From: Oceanobacillus kimchii X50
GTDB lineage: Bacteria; Bacillota; Bacilli; Bacillales; Amphibacillaceae
Reading direction: 5' to 3'
NCBI RefSeq assembly: GCF_000340475.1
Contig: NZ_CM001792.1
Coordinates: 1,015,425 to 1,079,424 of the forward strand
DNA: 64,000 bases
Position numbers and translations under genes: made by a program. Below, piece after piece: positions 17,861 through 26,498 of this stretch; positions within the stretch are counted from its first letter, which is position 1; every line of letters begins with the position of its first letter. The notes below the pieces were generated by a model. That model saw nothing but the letters and a program-made list of their open reading frames with translations. It was not told the origin of the DNA and ran no database searches.

Positions 17861-18727
17861 ATGAAGAAGTTTACTATTGTTTTATCACTATTAACATTAA
17901 TATTTCTAGCAGCTTGTGGGTCTGGGGATGAAGAATCAACAAATACGAGTGAAAGTAAAGGGACAATTAATTTAGCTGTCACACCATGGACAAGTACAGT
18001 TCCACCGACAAAAATTGCACGTATTATTATTGAAGACATGGGTTATGAAGTTAAAGAAACACAGGCAGATGTGAGCTCGACCTTTGTAGGTCTTTCAAGA
18101 GGTGATTTAGATGCTTATATGGATTCATGGATGCCTGCACATGAAAATCAAATGGAAAAATATTCAGATTCTATTGAAAAAGTAACTACAAGTTATGATA
18201 ATGCAAATACTGGTTTAACAATCCCTGCTAGTTTACAGGGAATAAATAAAGTAAGTGACCTAAAAGGAAAAGAAGATCAATTTGGTAATAAGATTTATGG
18301 TATCGAAGAGGGCGCAGGAGCAACAGAAATGATGCGCGACTTAATTGAAGAAGCAGATTTAGACGTAGAGTTAGTTCCATCTTCAGAAGGTGGAATGCTA
18401 GCTCAAGCACAACGAAAAATATCGAGTGATGAGCCAGTAATATTCTATGGCTGGAGACCACACTCTATGTTCAATAAGTTTGATATCAAAGTACTAGAAG
18501 ATGACTATGAGGTATTTACACCATCAACTGTAAATGTACTTGCTAATAATGGTTTGAAAGATAAAGCACCAGATGTCTATGCATTTTTAAAGAATTGGAG
18601 TATTTCTATTGACGATGTGGAAGAGATGATTACAAAAATTGAAGACGGTGCAGATGAGCGTGAAGTTGCACAAGAATGGATTGATAATAATCAAGATAAA
18701 GTAAATAAAATGCTAGAAAATAAATAA
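17861..18727 (+). CDS. Glycine betaine/carnitine-binding lipoprotein (OpuAC type)
   Basis: A 288-residue lipoprotein with a signal peptide and lipobox LAAC (about Cys 19). The OpuAC-type domain contains aromatic ligand-cage candidates in TPWTSTVPPT, DSWMPAHE and FYGWRPHSMF; in this family tryptophans hold the trimethylammonium group. The frame opens at 17792 inside the permease gene, but ATG 17861 with the signal peptide is clearly the start. It is the last gene of the operon, with 25 bases to the permease stop. Confidence 0.9.
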   Translation: MKKFTIVLSLLTLIFLAACGSGDEESTNTSESKGTINLAVTPWTSTVPPTKIARIIIEDMGYEVKETQADVSSTFVGLSRGDLDAYMDSWMPAHENQMEKYSDSIEKVTTSYDNANTGLTIPASLQGINKVSDLKGKEDQFGNKIYGIEEGAGATEMMRDLIEEADLDVELVPSSEGGMLAQAQRKISSDEPVIFYGWRPHSMFNKFDIKVLEDDYEVFTPSTVNVLANNGLKDKAPDVYAFLKNWSISIDDVEEMITKIEDGADEREVAQEWIDNNQDKVNKMLENK

Positions 18728-19069
18728 AAGATAAATAATCAGACGCTGGGACAATAGGGTTTAATCAAAAGAAAAACCTAAATCAATTTCATAATAAGAT
18801 ATTTTATGTGAAATCCGAATGTTGGCTGTTTTGATTTTCATTACAGACGGACGCTTTCCGCAGGCACGGGTTTTTAGCTAACTTGAAAAGAAAAGCCCTT
18901 TTCAAGTGGATCGTGCTGTTCCTGCAGGAGCGCCGTCTTCATTACAATCAAAGTCAAGTTATAGCAATAACAATCCGAACGTTAAATTTAATTATTAATA
19001 AAATGCTTTTTTTTTAATTAAACTTAGCAATTATTAAATTAATTCACCTATAATTATGTCCTAGCATCT
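18728..19069. repeat. Gene-free interval with a palindromic repeat element (core 18811-18982)
   Basis: The core is bounded by AATCCGAATG (18812-18821) and AATCCGAACG (18972-18981). Nested inverted repeats lie inside: GACGGACGCTTTCCGCAGG (from 18846) against CCTGCAGGAGCGCCGTC (to 18937), and an inner stem ACTTGAAAAG (18881-18890) with CTTTTCAAGT (18898-18907). A GACGCTGGGACAA motif (18743-18755) lies to its left and resembles the end of the repeat at 50408-50646. It looks like a non-coding repeat of the kind dispersed in Bacillaceae genomes. A decayed relative is at 44256. Confidence 0.65.
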
Positions 19070-19405
19070 TTATTTATTTTCTAATAATTGAATATCCTTT
19101 TTTGAAAGTGGTTCTTGATTAATTTGGATATATCCTGATTTTATATGAGCCAAATTAATTTTACCATCTATGAAGAGGTTGTCTGGCAATATGGAAGGGA
19201 TAGGGTAGTTTACATGTTTTCCAGCCATATCGTAAAACAAATATCCTTCATTGTCATCATGTATAACAGAATTTATTTTCATATTTGGCACAAGAAGCAA
19301 CGTCATTTTTTCTCGCTCATTCCAGAGCATTTTGATAATTAACTTCTTGTTTATTTTTTGTTCTACAAAAGATTTCCATTGCTGCAAGGTTATTTCTTTA
19401 TTCAT
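19070..19405 (-). CDS. Hypothetical protein
   Basis: A 111-residue soluble protein of mixed charge, with no recognised domain. It starts with MNKEITLQQWKSFVEQ, and a beta-rich middle contains GYLFYDMAGKHVNYPIP. A very good AGGAGGAACAAT site precedes the ATG, supporting a real gene. It lies downstream of a second hypothetical gene (19601-19924) on the same strand, with structured DNA between them. The function is unknown. Confidence 0.65.
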   Translation of the reverse strand: MNKEITLQQWKSFVEQKINKKLIIKMLWNEREKMTLLLVPNMKINSVIHDDNEGYLFYDMAGKHVNYPIPSILPDNLFIDGKINLAHIKSGYIQINQEPLSKKDIQLLENK

Positions 19406-19447
19406 ATTGTTCCTCCTGATTTATTCGGCATATAACGAGCAATAATA

Positions 19448-19600
19448 CCTCCACTTCAAGACTCTGATGCTAAACCTTTAGTGGATAAGTGGGAGATAAA
19501 CTGCTTATAAATGTTCGATTCTTTCTGTCAAGGGCCTTTAGCTCATGCCCTTGTGGTATTAACCTGCAGTAAGGAAGCGAAAACCCTACTGCATGGAGTA
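19448..19600. mobile_element. Structured remnant, possibly IS200/IS605-type transposon end
   Basis: Three hairpins occur in about 150 bases: CCTCCACTT (19448-19456) with AAGTGGGAG (19487-19495), CAAGGGC (19529-19535) with GCCCTTG (19547-19553), and TGCAGTA (19565-19571) with TACTGCA (19587-19593). Subterminal hairpins with GTGGGAG or GGAAGCGAAAACCC-like sequence are reminiscent of the ends and guide-RNA regions of TnpB elements. No transposase or TnpB frame is present. This is pattern resemblance only. Confidence 0.3.
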
Positions 19601-19924
19601 TCATTTTATGCTATAGTAACTATCATTTAAATAGCTTATTATCTCTATTTTGTTCAAACCCAATTCAGATAATCCTTTATGGAGAATGTTTCGATAAGGA
19701 ATGGAAGCGGTATGTCTCTCCATTTCTGTTATTCCATTACTATTTGTAAATGTAAAGATAGGAGTGAGATCTTCTTCTCCTAAATAGATAATACGATCAT
19801 ACCAGCCTAAGTCTAAATCAGCAAAACCTTGTTTCCTCACTTTATTTAAATCGATATAAATATCTTTCAACTGATTTTCTTGTGCAACCACTTCTAAAAA
19901 TTGTTCTTCTGTGATTCGATACAT
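19601..19924 (-). CDS. Hypothetical protein
   Basis: A 107-residue soluble, acidic protein starting MYRITEEQFLEVV, with the central segment LGWYDRIIYLGEEDLTPIF. No family was recognised. The ribosome binding site is poor, so confidence in the start is limited. It is transcribed toward the other hypothetical gene at 19070-19405, and the possible mobile-element remnant lies between them. Confidence 0.55.
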   Translation of the reverse strand: MYRITEEQFLEVVAQENQLKDIYIDLNKVRKQGFADLDLGWYDRIIYLGEEDLTPIFTFTNSNGITEMERHTASIPYRNILHKGLSELGLNKIEIISYLNDSYYSIK

Positions 19925-20297
19925 ACGGCCGGTGGTTGATTGAGTTTACATAAATTTGACCCGTAACTTGAGTACCATATTTCCATCAACTCAACTTCAA
20001 ATACACAAGAAATATTACTGTTATTGTAACTAAACGATGTCTATTTTTCTATTGAGCATGTGAAGAAACATTAATAATTGGTAAATATTAGCATATTTTT
20101 GATGAAGAATTCCGAAAAATCGAGCATATACGATTATTTCGTACCTTATATAAGCATTTAGGTTATTTTTTAAATGATAGAAATATATTTAATATATTTT
20201 TCTGAAATATAAGGTAAAAGAGAAATTTCGTAATATGAAAATATTTGATACCATTAAATATGTCAGTTTTGTAGAATCTATTTAGGGGGCAGAAATA
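19925..20297. other. Gene-free interval upstream of the amino-acid importer
   Basis: This AT-rich stretch holds no supportable frame. It contains several short dyads, for example AAATATATTTAATATATTT near 20187, and must include the promoter for the importer genes. No riboswitch fold was recognised. The only clear signal is the ribosome binding site TAGGGGGCAG near 20283. Confidence 0.5.
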
Positions 20298-21116
20298 ATG
20301 AAAAAGAATAAGTGGAGTTTGCTGATTATGGTGTCGGCGTTTTTAATAATTCTTGTGGCTTGCGGAACTAGCGAAGAGGATTCAGCATCAGGTGAAGGAG
20401 AAGATAATGCTAACGATGAGGCTTCATATGATTTAGAAGATTCTTATACAGTAGTTAGTGATAATTCTTTTGTTCCTTTTGAGTTTGTAGAAGATGGGGA
20501 ATTAACAGGATTTGATATCGAACTAATTAAAGCTATTGCAGATGAAGCAGGTTTTGAAATTGAAGGTGGAGAAATACAAACAACGAATTTTGATGGAATT
20601 ATCCCTGGACTTCAAACACAACAATTTGATATTGCTATTGCTGGAATAAGTATTACTGAGGAGCGTAAACAAGTTATTGATTACAGTGAACCTTACTATG
20701 AATCTGGTCTGAAAATTGGGGTATCAGCAGATAATGAAGATATTAATAGTATAGAAGATTTAGAAGGTAAAACGGTTGCTACTCGTATGGGTTCTACAAG
20801 TGCAGATTTTCTTGAAGAAAATCTTGGAGATGCGACCATTAATCAATTCGAACAACTGGATCAGGTTTACTTAGCGGTCGAAAATGGAAGCGCCGATGCA
20901 GTGATGTACGATGCACCAAATGTAGACTATTACATTTCTACAACTGGAGATGGTTTAAAATCAGTTGGGGACTTATATCAAGCTGAAAATTATGGTATTG
21001 CCATTGCAAAAGGAAATGAAGACTTAGTTGCTGCCATTAACGATGCGCTAGCAACATTAAAAGAAAATGGTACGTATGATGAAATTTATAATAAGTGGTT
21101 TGGTTCAGCAGAATAA
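20298..21116 (+). CDS. Amino-acid ABC transporter substrate-binding lipoprotein
   Basis: A 272-residue protein with a signal peptide and lipobox LVAC (Cys 22), a short acidic linker and a family 3 solute-binding domain (DNSFVPFEF, GFDIELIKAIADEAG, ITEERKQVIDYSEPYY, TRMGSTSADFLE). Such proteins deliver polar amino acids such as glutamine, arginine or cystine, and the exact ligand is not assignable. A hairpin between this gene and the permease probably keeps the binding protein in excess. Confidence 0.9.
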   Translation: MKKNKWSLLIMVSAFLIILVACGTSEEDSASGEGEDNANDEASYDLEDSYTVVSDNSFVPFEFVEDGELTGFDIELIKAIADEAGFEIEGGEIQTTNFDGIIPGLQTQQFDIAIAGISITEERKQVIDYSEPYYESGLKIGVSADNEDINSIEDLEGKTVATRMGSTSADFLEENLGDATINQFEQLDQVYLAVENGSADAVMYDAPNVDYYISTTGDGLKSVGDLYQAENYGIAIAKGNEDLVAAINDALATLKENGTYDEIYNKWFGSAE

Positions 21117-21166
21117 TTTTAGTCAACATTAAGTTGAGGTATGCTATATAAAATTTAAAAGCTTAT

Positions 21167-21199
21167 AAGGCTTATCACAAGAAGATAAGCCTTATTTTA
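21167..21199 (+). terminator. Intercistronic hairpin between binding protein and permease
   Basis: AAGGCTTATC (21167-21176) pairs with GATAAGCCTT (21184-21193), followed by ATTTTATTTAA. It may act as a leaky terminator or mRNA stabiliser. Confidence 0.65.
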
Positions 21200-21216
21200 T
21201 TTAATGAGGTGAAAGA

Positions 21217-21891
21217 ATGGATGCTATTGGAAGATTGTTAGAATTTGATTGGTTTCGTGTCTTTGAATTTATGCCTGAGCTAGGGAAAGGATTGTATTAC
21301 ACACTTTTAATTTCTATTATTGGTTTACTCATTGGTTTTGTTCTTGGAGCAATATTTGGACTTGGGCGAATCTCTAAAAATAAATTTATATTTGTATTGG
21401 CGTCTATCTATGTAGAGGTAGTAAGAGGTACTCCTGTACTTGTACAAGCAATATGGATATTCTTTGCATTACCAATTATTATTCAATATAATTTTGATCC
21501 CATTGTAGCTGGGATTATTGTTATCGCAATTAATTCAGGTGCGTATATAGCGGAAGTTGTTCGTGGATCAGTAGAATCAATAGATAAAGGTCAAATCGAA
21601 GCGGGGCGTTCACTGGGGCTTACTAAGAATCAAACTATGAGGTATATTATTTGGCCACAGGCTTTTAAACGTATGATTCCTCCACTAGGAAATCAATTTA
21701 TCATCAGTATCAAAGATACATCACTTTTGTCTGTAATCCTAGTGCCAGAGATAATGTTCCAAGGTAGATTAATAGTTTCCAACCAATTTATTGCGGTAGA
21801 AATATATACTGCTGTAGCATTATTCTATCTTGCAATTACATTAACACTATCGTTGATCTTAAGATTAATTGAAAGAAGGTTGAATTACTAA
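21217..21891 (+). CDS. Amino-acid ABC transporter permease
   Basis: A 224-residue permease of the HisM/GlnP type, with about five membrane segments. It has the conserved [11 protein letters not shown] motif (about 67-77) and the EAA-loop segment [11 protein letters not shown] near residues 128-138. It forms the pore of the polar amino-acid importer. The last base of its stop codon is the first base of the ATPase start, so the two genes are translationally coupled. Confidence 0.92.
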   Translation: MDAIGRLLEFDWFRVFEFMPELGKGLYYTLLISIIGLLIGFVLGAIFGLGRISKNKFIFVLASIYVEVVRGTPVLVQAIWIFFALPIIIQYNFDPIVAGIIVIAINSGAYIAEVVRGSVESIDKGQIEAGRSLGLTKNQTMRYIIWPQAFKRMIPPLGNQFIISIKDTSLLSVILVPEIMFQGRLIVSNQFIAVEIYTAVALFYLAITLTLSLILRLIERRLNY

Positions 21892-22613
21892 TGATAACTG
21901 TAAATGATCTACACAAACGATTTGGAAAAAATGAAGTGTTAAAAGGCATAAATTGTGAAGTTAAAGAGACAGAAGTTGTATGTGTCATAGGCCCTAGTGG
22001 ATCAGGAAAAAGTACTTTTTTACGTTGCTTAAACCTCCTAGAAGATGTTTCGAGCGGTAAAGTGGTTATCGATGGTCATGATTTAACCGATAAAAAAACA
22101 GATATTAATACTGTGCGTACAGAAGTTGGAATGGTATTTCAGCAATTTAATTTATTCCCACATAAAACAGTAATACAAAATGTAATGTTAGCCCCACAAA
22201 AAGTAAGAAAAATTACAAGTGATGAAGCAAAAAAACGTGGGGAAACATTGTTGGCAAAAGTTGGTCTCTCAGATAAAGCAAATCAATATCCAGCCCAATT
22301 ATCTGGTGGCCAACAACAACGTGTTGCAATTGCAAGAGCATTAGCAATGGAACCAAAGCTTATGTTATTTGATGAGCCTACTTCAGCCCTTGATCCAGAA
22401 TTAGTGGGGGAAGTATTAGAAGTGATGAAGCAATTGGCAAAAGAGGGTATGACGATGGTAGTGGTAACTCACGAAATGGGCTTTGCCAAGGAAGTAGCGG
22501 ATCGAGTATTGTTTATGGACGAAGGGATTATCATGGAGGAAAATATCCCAGATAAGATATTTACCAACCCTAGTTCCGAAAGAACAAAAGAATTTCTAAA
22601 TAAAGTGTTATAG
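21891..22613 (+). CDS. Amino-acid ABC transporter ATPase (GlnQ type)
   Basis: A 240-residue ATPase, the normal length for GlnQ/ArtP-type proteins. Visible motifs are Walker [10 protein letters not shown] (about 34-42), Q-loop [10 protein letters not shown], signature [15 protein letters not shown], Walker [14 protein letters not shown] and the switch histidine in VVTHEMGFA. It energises the importer formed with the two preceding genes. A terminator follows directly. Confidence 0.94.
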   Translation: MITVNDLHKRFGKNEVLKGINCEVKETEVVCVIGPSGSGKSTFLRCLNLLEDVSSGKVVIDGHDLTDKKTDINTVRTEVGMVFQQFNLFPHKTVIQNVMLAPQKVRKITSDEAKKRGETLLAKVGLSDKANQYPAQLSGGQQQRVAIARALAMEPKLMLFDEPTSALDPELVGEVLEVMKQLAKEGMTMVVVTHEMGFAKEVADRVLFMDEGIIMEENIPDKIFTNPSSERTKEFLNKVL

Positions 22614-22623
22614 ATAATTGTAA

Positions 22624-22657
22624 ATCTCCACCCTTTTGTAGGTGGGGATATTTTTTT
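22624..22657 (+). terminator. Intrinsic terminator of the amino-acid importer operon
   Basis: ATCTCCACC (22624-22632) pairs with GGTGGGGAT (22641-22649), followed by a run of T residues. Confidence 0.85.
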
Positions 22658-22681
22658 GTTTTATTAAATTTTCCTGCATGT

Positions 22682-22702
22682 AAAGTGAATAATATTCACT
22701 TT
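22682..22702. repeat. Perfect 21-base palindrome
   Basis: AAAGTGAAT and ATTCACTTT flank AAT. It lies between the importer terminator and a dispersed repeat, with no obvious gene to control. Its role is unknown. Confidence 0.5.
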
Positions 22703-22709
22703 GAAACAA

Positions 22710-22860
22710 TGAGGTTAGCCAAAGCATGCCGATAAAAGTTTGATCTAAAATCCAAAGGGGATGAAAATTCAATAAAGTAGTGAATAGACCAGTTCTAAAA
22801 CCCAAAAAAGCTTAAAAAATTGGAAAAAGTGGTGAATAAATCAGACCGATTTTAAAAAGA
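22710..22860. repeat. Dispersed non-coding repeat, copy A
   Basis: This gene-free sequence shares blocks with 34348-34485 in the same order: TTAGCCAAA, a GTTTGAT block, AAAGTAGTGAATAGACC (AAAGTAGTAAATAGACT in copy B), and TTGGAAAAA before GATTTTAAAA. Within the copy, the GTAGTGAATAGACCAG unit partly repeats as GTGGTGAATAAATCAG. It occupies most of the 448-base gap between the importer and the next gene. I see no coding potential. Confidence 0.55.
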
Positions 22861-23061
22861 CTTGAGAAACATTAAGTCAATATAAATGTATAAAGAAAAG
22901 AGTCATTTTAATATCTTTCGGTTACAATGTAAACAATCCCAAAAACTCAGAAAGAAGAAACTTAAAATAACCCAATTCAGGAAAAGTAATGAACATTATA
23001 CATCAGGACTGTAGCATCGGAAGAACAAGCAATTGAAATATGATTAAAAGGGGTTCGAGTA

Positions 23062-23529
23062 ATGCAGTTGTTTAGAGTAAGTGCTAATCATCAAATATCT
23101 GCTCAATTTCTTGATAATAGGAGGTTGTCTAAACAAGTATTGGAGATATATCAGATTATTCGAGTTTGTTTAGCTGAATTGCAAATTATTGAAGGTAATA
23201 CAAAATATCTTCAACATCCTATTGTAAAACATGTATTTAATAACGGTTCGCCTTACTTATCTGATACATGGAGGTATTTACAAGCATGTAATGATGAACA
23301 TATATTACGTGGAGGTATACGTAATATAGAATTCCGTTCTCAATTATTCAAATTAGGTCAAACTATTGAGGAATATAAAAATTTATACTCGGTTGAACCA
23401 TTACCTCCATATTTTGTTTATGGAGATAGAAAGGTTTATGGACAAAGGGCGTATGAATTATATCAAACTCTTTTATATGATAAATGGAGTAATGATAAGA
23501 TAGCTCCTCGATGTGGAATACATAGGTAG
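23062..23529 (+). CDS. Pyr_excise-like protein (T4 pyrimidine-dimer glycosylase family)
   Basis: A 155-residue protein whose N-terminus MQLFRVSAN, followed by FLDNRRLSKQVLEIYQI, matches the pattern of Pfam Pyr_excise, known from T4 endonuclease V. These proteins carry the conserved basic RL.KQ segment, and later LQHPIVKHVF and LSDTWRYLQAC. Repair of pyrimidine dimers is therefore possible, but cellular members of this family are little studied. It is isolated, between repeat DNA and the next membrane protein gene. Confidence 0.6.
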   Translation: MQLFRVSANHQISAQFLDNRRLSKQVLEIYQIIRVCLAELQIIEGNTKYLQHPIVKHVFNNGSPYLSDTWRYLQACNDEHILRGGIRNIEFRSQLFKLGQTIEEYKNLYSVEPLPPYFVYGDRKVYGQRAYELYQTLLYDKWSNDKIAPRCGIHR

Positions 23530-23702
23530 GAGGGGCCGAATATAGAAAAATGGATAAACAGATTAAAGTTATGCGAGTGCAGAACAAATTACTATTTCTA
23601 AAGAATAAATAAAATGCTCTTTCCCCAATGATTTAAAAAGCGTATACTATCTATATTCGTTTTTTTTGAAAAATTTTGATGTTTGAAAGAAGGTAGTTAG
23701 CG

Positions 23703-24350
23703 TTGAACTATGCATTTAGATGGCTGTTTTTTATTGTTGGTATCATGGTGTTTAGTTTGGGGATTGCATTAACAATTAATATGCAACATCTTGGAATTCA
23801 CCCTTGGGATGTGCTCAACGTAGCTTTTTTTGATAAATTCGGACTGACAATTGGGTCATGGAATATTATAATTTCCAGTATATTAATTATTATTTCTTTT
23901 TGTTTGGATCGAACATACATAAAAGTTGGTACGTTCTTTAACGCTGTCCTGGTAGGAGCTTTTGTAGATTTTTATCATTGGTCTGGTATTCTACCAACCG
24001 CAACTCACACTTGGATTGATATTGTATTTATATTGCTTGGAATTGTTATTATGGGCTTTGGTGGTGGAATGTACAATGCTGCAGGAGTTGGATCAGGTCC
24101 TAGAGATGGTTTTATGTTATCTTTGTCAGATAAATTAGGTGCTCCAATCGGCAGAGTAAGAATTATTACAGAATGTACTGTTTTAGTAATTGGCTTACTA
24201 TTTGGAGGGCCAGTATTTATTTTTACATTTATTTTTACGTTTATACAGAGCCCGATATTTCAGTGGACCTATTTAAAGTTAGGAGCACTCGTAGTGAAAA
24301 TGGATTATAAAAGAAGTAATCGTTTAAAGAGAAACAAACATATATCTTAA
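23703..24350 (+). CDS. YczE/YitT-type integral membrane protein
   Basis: A 215-residue membrane protein with about six membrane segments and a basic tail. The segment NMQHLGIHPWDVLNVAF (about 27-43) and GMYNAAGVGSGPRDGFM (about 120-136) match the YczE family. YczE is required for surfactin production in Bacillus subtilis by an unknown mechanism, and the role here is unknown. It starts at TTG 23703 behind AAGGTAG and is transcribed alone. Confidence 0.8.
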   Translation: MNYAFRWLFFIVGIMVFSLGIALTINMQHLGIHPWDVLNVAFFDKFGLTIGSWNIIISSILIIISFCLDRTYIKVGTFFNAVLVGAFVDFYHWSGILPTATHTWIDIVFILLGIVIMGFGGGMYNAAGVGSGPRDGFMLSLSDKLGAPIGRVRIITECTVLVIGLLFGGPVFIFTFIFTFIQSPIFQWTYLKLGALVVKMDYKRSNRLKRNKHIS

Positions 24351-24469
24351 GAATTATTACAAAGTAATTGACACATAACAAAACAGTTTACTAAAAAGTC
24401 GAACAATAATTGGTTAACGGAATAGAATTTATGTCTCAACCTCTTTAGAATTAATTATTGCTTAACCAT

Positions 24470-24520
24470 TTGCAAGAGTGAATAAAAATATGGCATAATA
24501 GTATTGTTGAAAAATGCAAC
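24470..24520 (+). promoter_or_regulatory. Promoter and palindrome upstream of the PrpR-like regulator
   Basis: TTGCAA (24470-24475), 18 bases and CATAAT (24494-24499) form a SigA-type promoter. Just downstream is the dyad GTTGAAAAATGCAAC (24506-24520). A TGTTGCA sequence recurs in the promoter of the operon that this regulator adjoins, suggesting a shared binding site. Confidence 0.5.
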
Positions 24521-24536
24521 ATAAGTAGGTGTGAGA

Positions 24537-26294
24537 ATGATTAAGACAATGTTAATCGCCCCATATTCTGGTATGGCGGAATCTGTAAAACAAATTAAAC
24601 TACCTGATGATTTCCATGTTGATATTGAAGTCGCTAACTTAGAAGACGCGCTTCAATTGGCTAATAGTGTTGAAGATCAAGGGTATGATTTGATTATTAG
24701 CCGTGGTGGTACCGCAGCTATGATTCAAGAAAAAGTTTCAATACCGGTTATTCACATAGATATTAGCGGGTATGATATGCTACGTGTGTTTACTTTGATT
24801 CAAGATACTCACCATCGTGTTGCGCTTGTAGGTTTTGAGAATATATGTCGAGGTGCGAAGACCTTGAGTAGTATCTTAGAATATGAGATTGAAATGTTTA
24901 CGATAAGCCACCGAAATCAAGTTCGTTCCCAATTAGAAGAACTAAAAAGACTTGGTTATAACATCGTTATTGGAGATGTTGTCACCGTAGAAGAAGCTCA
25001 AAAATTAGGGATTCGAGGTATTTTAATCACTTCTGGTAAAGAAGCTATTCTTGATGCTTTTGATGAAGGAAGAAGACAATATCAATTATTAAAACGAGCG
25101 CATGCTAGAGTATCTCGCTATCATCGGATTCTTCAATCAATTCCACCCAATATTTTCTTGGTAAATAAAGATTGTGAAATAGAATTCTCCAACCTCTCTA
25201 GTGAATACGATGAAATAACAAATGAAATTATTGAATACAAGCAGATAAATCAGTTAGTGTTAAAAGTTTTAAAAGAAAAGAAGCCTTATTGGGAATCAAT
25301 TGAAACTCAGAAATATAACATTGATATGCAAATCTTTCCTATTAAACAAGATGATTCATTAATCGGAATTTATGTACAAGCGCTCAAGAGGATTGAAAAT
25401 ATAAGTTCCGTTGTGATGATTAGTAGAGTAATTCATATTCCTATTATAGGGGATAGTCCTTATTCGGAAACGGTAAGAGAGACGGTTAATCAATTCGCCA
25501 AAGCGAATGAGAGTATTCTTATAAGTGGAGAACAAGCAACTGGTAAAATGACTATCGCAAAAGCTATACATTTTACCAAATTTGGACAAGATAATCCGAT
25601 GCTTGTTGTAGATTGCAGCTCAATCAACCAAGAATGCATACAAAATTTGGTTGAAAAAGTACAAATGATACAACAAGGTACCATTATCTTTAGAAAAATA
25701 GATCATCTCCCTCTTCAGGAACAAGAACAATTATGTAATCTTGTTCAAAACACACCAAATAGTTTTCAAATCATTTCATTATCAGAGCAGAATTTAGAAT
25801 CTATGCTTCAGGATCAGCTTTTTAATTCGGACTTATACCATTTAATTTCTGCACTATCATTCTATACTAAGCCATTAAGAGAACGAAAAGAAGATATAGC
25901 TGCATTTATCTCTTATTTCTTATCGGAATTTCATACGCACAGTGGAAATGAGACGCTAGGTATAAGAAAAACGTCAATCGATATGTTAAAAGAGTTTGAA
26001 TGGAACGGAAATCTAGGAGAATTGAAGAGTAGGGTAAAAGAATTAAGTATAAAAGCAACAGGGTATTATATCAATGAAGATCATATTCATGAGCTATCAG
26101 TAAGAAAAGATAAACAAAAAAAGAATGAGTTTATGAATCGAGATAATCTTATTTCAATAAAAGGTACTTTAGAAGAAATAGAACAACAAATTATTCGTAA
26201 AGTCTATGAAGAAGAAAATAGAAATCAAACCAAAACAGCAAAACGATTAGGGATTAATCGTACGACACTTTGGAGAAAACTAAATAATACTTAA
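24537..26294 (+). CDS. PrpR-type transcriptional regulator with degenerate AAA+ domain lacking GAFTGA
   Basis: A 585-residue regulator. Residues 1-190 form a PrpR_N sensor domain (LIISRGGTAAMIQEK, IPVIHIDISGYDMLR), 195-285 a PAS-like region, 300-520 an AAA+ domain and 550-583 a Fis-type helix-turn-helix (TKTAKRLGINRTTLWRKL). Walker A survives as GEQATGKM (331-338), but the expected GAFTGA loop between residues 360 and 381 is absent and Walker B reads IFRKID. It therefore should not activate Sig54 polymerase. It probably senses a small acid and controls the adjacent acid-sugar operon from SigA promoters. ATG 24537 is chosen over GTG 24531 because of AGGTG spacing. Confidence 0.85.
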   Translation: MIKTMLIAPYSGMAESVKQIKLPDDFHVDIEVANLEDALQLANSVEDQGYDLIISRGGTAAMIQEKVSIPVIHIDISGYDMLRVFTLIQDTHHRVALVGFENICRGAKTLSSILEYEIEMFTISHRNQVRSQLEELKRLGYNIVIGDVVTVEEAQKLGIRGILITSGKEAILDAFDEGRRQYQLLKRAHARVSRYHRILQSIPPNIFLVNKDCEIEFSNLSSEYDEITNEIIEYKQINQLVLKVLKEKKPYWESIETQKYNIDMQIFPIKQDDSLIGIYVQALKRIENISSVVMISRVIHIPIIGDSPYSETVRETVNQFAKANESILISGEQATGKMTIAKAIHFTKFGQDNPMLVVDCSSINQECIQNLVEKVQMIQQGTIIFRKIDHLPLQEQEQLCNLVQNTPNSFQIISLSEQNLESMLQDQLFNSDLYHLISALSFYTKPLRERKEDIAAFISYFLSEFHTHSGNETLGIRKTSIDMLKEFEWNGNLGELKSRVKELSIKATGYYINEDHIHELSVRKDKQKKNEFMNRDNLISIKGTLEEIEQQIIRKVYEEENRNQTKTAKRLGINRTTLWRKLNNT

Positions 26295-26390
26295 TAATAA
26301 AGAGAGGCTACATAGTGGGCTCTCTTTTTGTTGCATTATAAAACAATTTTTCTATATGGAAATGATATTTTAATATTATTTTAAAAAATA

Positions 26391-26440
26391 TGTTGCAAAA
26401 TAATTCTATTAGTTGTAATATATTTATTGAAAACGCTTTA
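26391..26440 (+). promoter_or_regulatory. Promoter of the acid-sugar operon with cre-like site
   Basis: TTGCAA (26393-26398), 17 bases and TAATAT (26416-26421) form a SigA promoter. Its -35 overlaps TGTTGCA, the sequence shared with the regulator promoter. TGAAAACGCTTTA (26428-26440) just downstream closely matches the CcpA cre consensus (TGNAANCGNWNNCW, last positions differing), suggesting carbon catabolite repression. Confidence 0.55.
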
Positions 26441-26498
26441 GATATCAAAAAGATTTGTTTAAAAAATAAACAATCTGTATAATTGAGGGGGAATTGAT

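Noticed and set aside
24490..24509. Sig54 promoter (TGGCATAATAGTATTG) before the PrpR-like gene
   Set aside because: The GG and GC elements are two bases too far apart. A SigA promoter covers the same place, and the regulator lacks the Sig54-contact loop.
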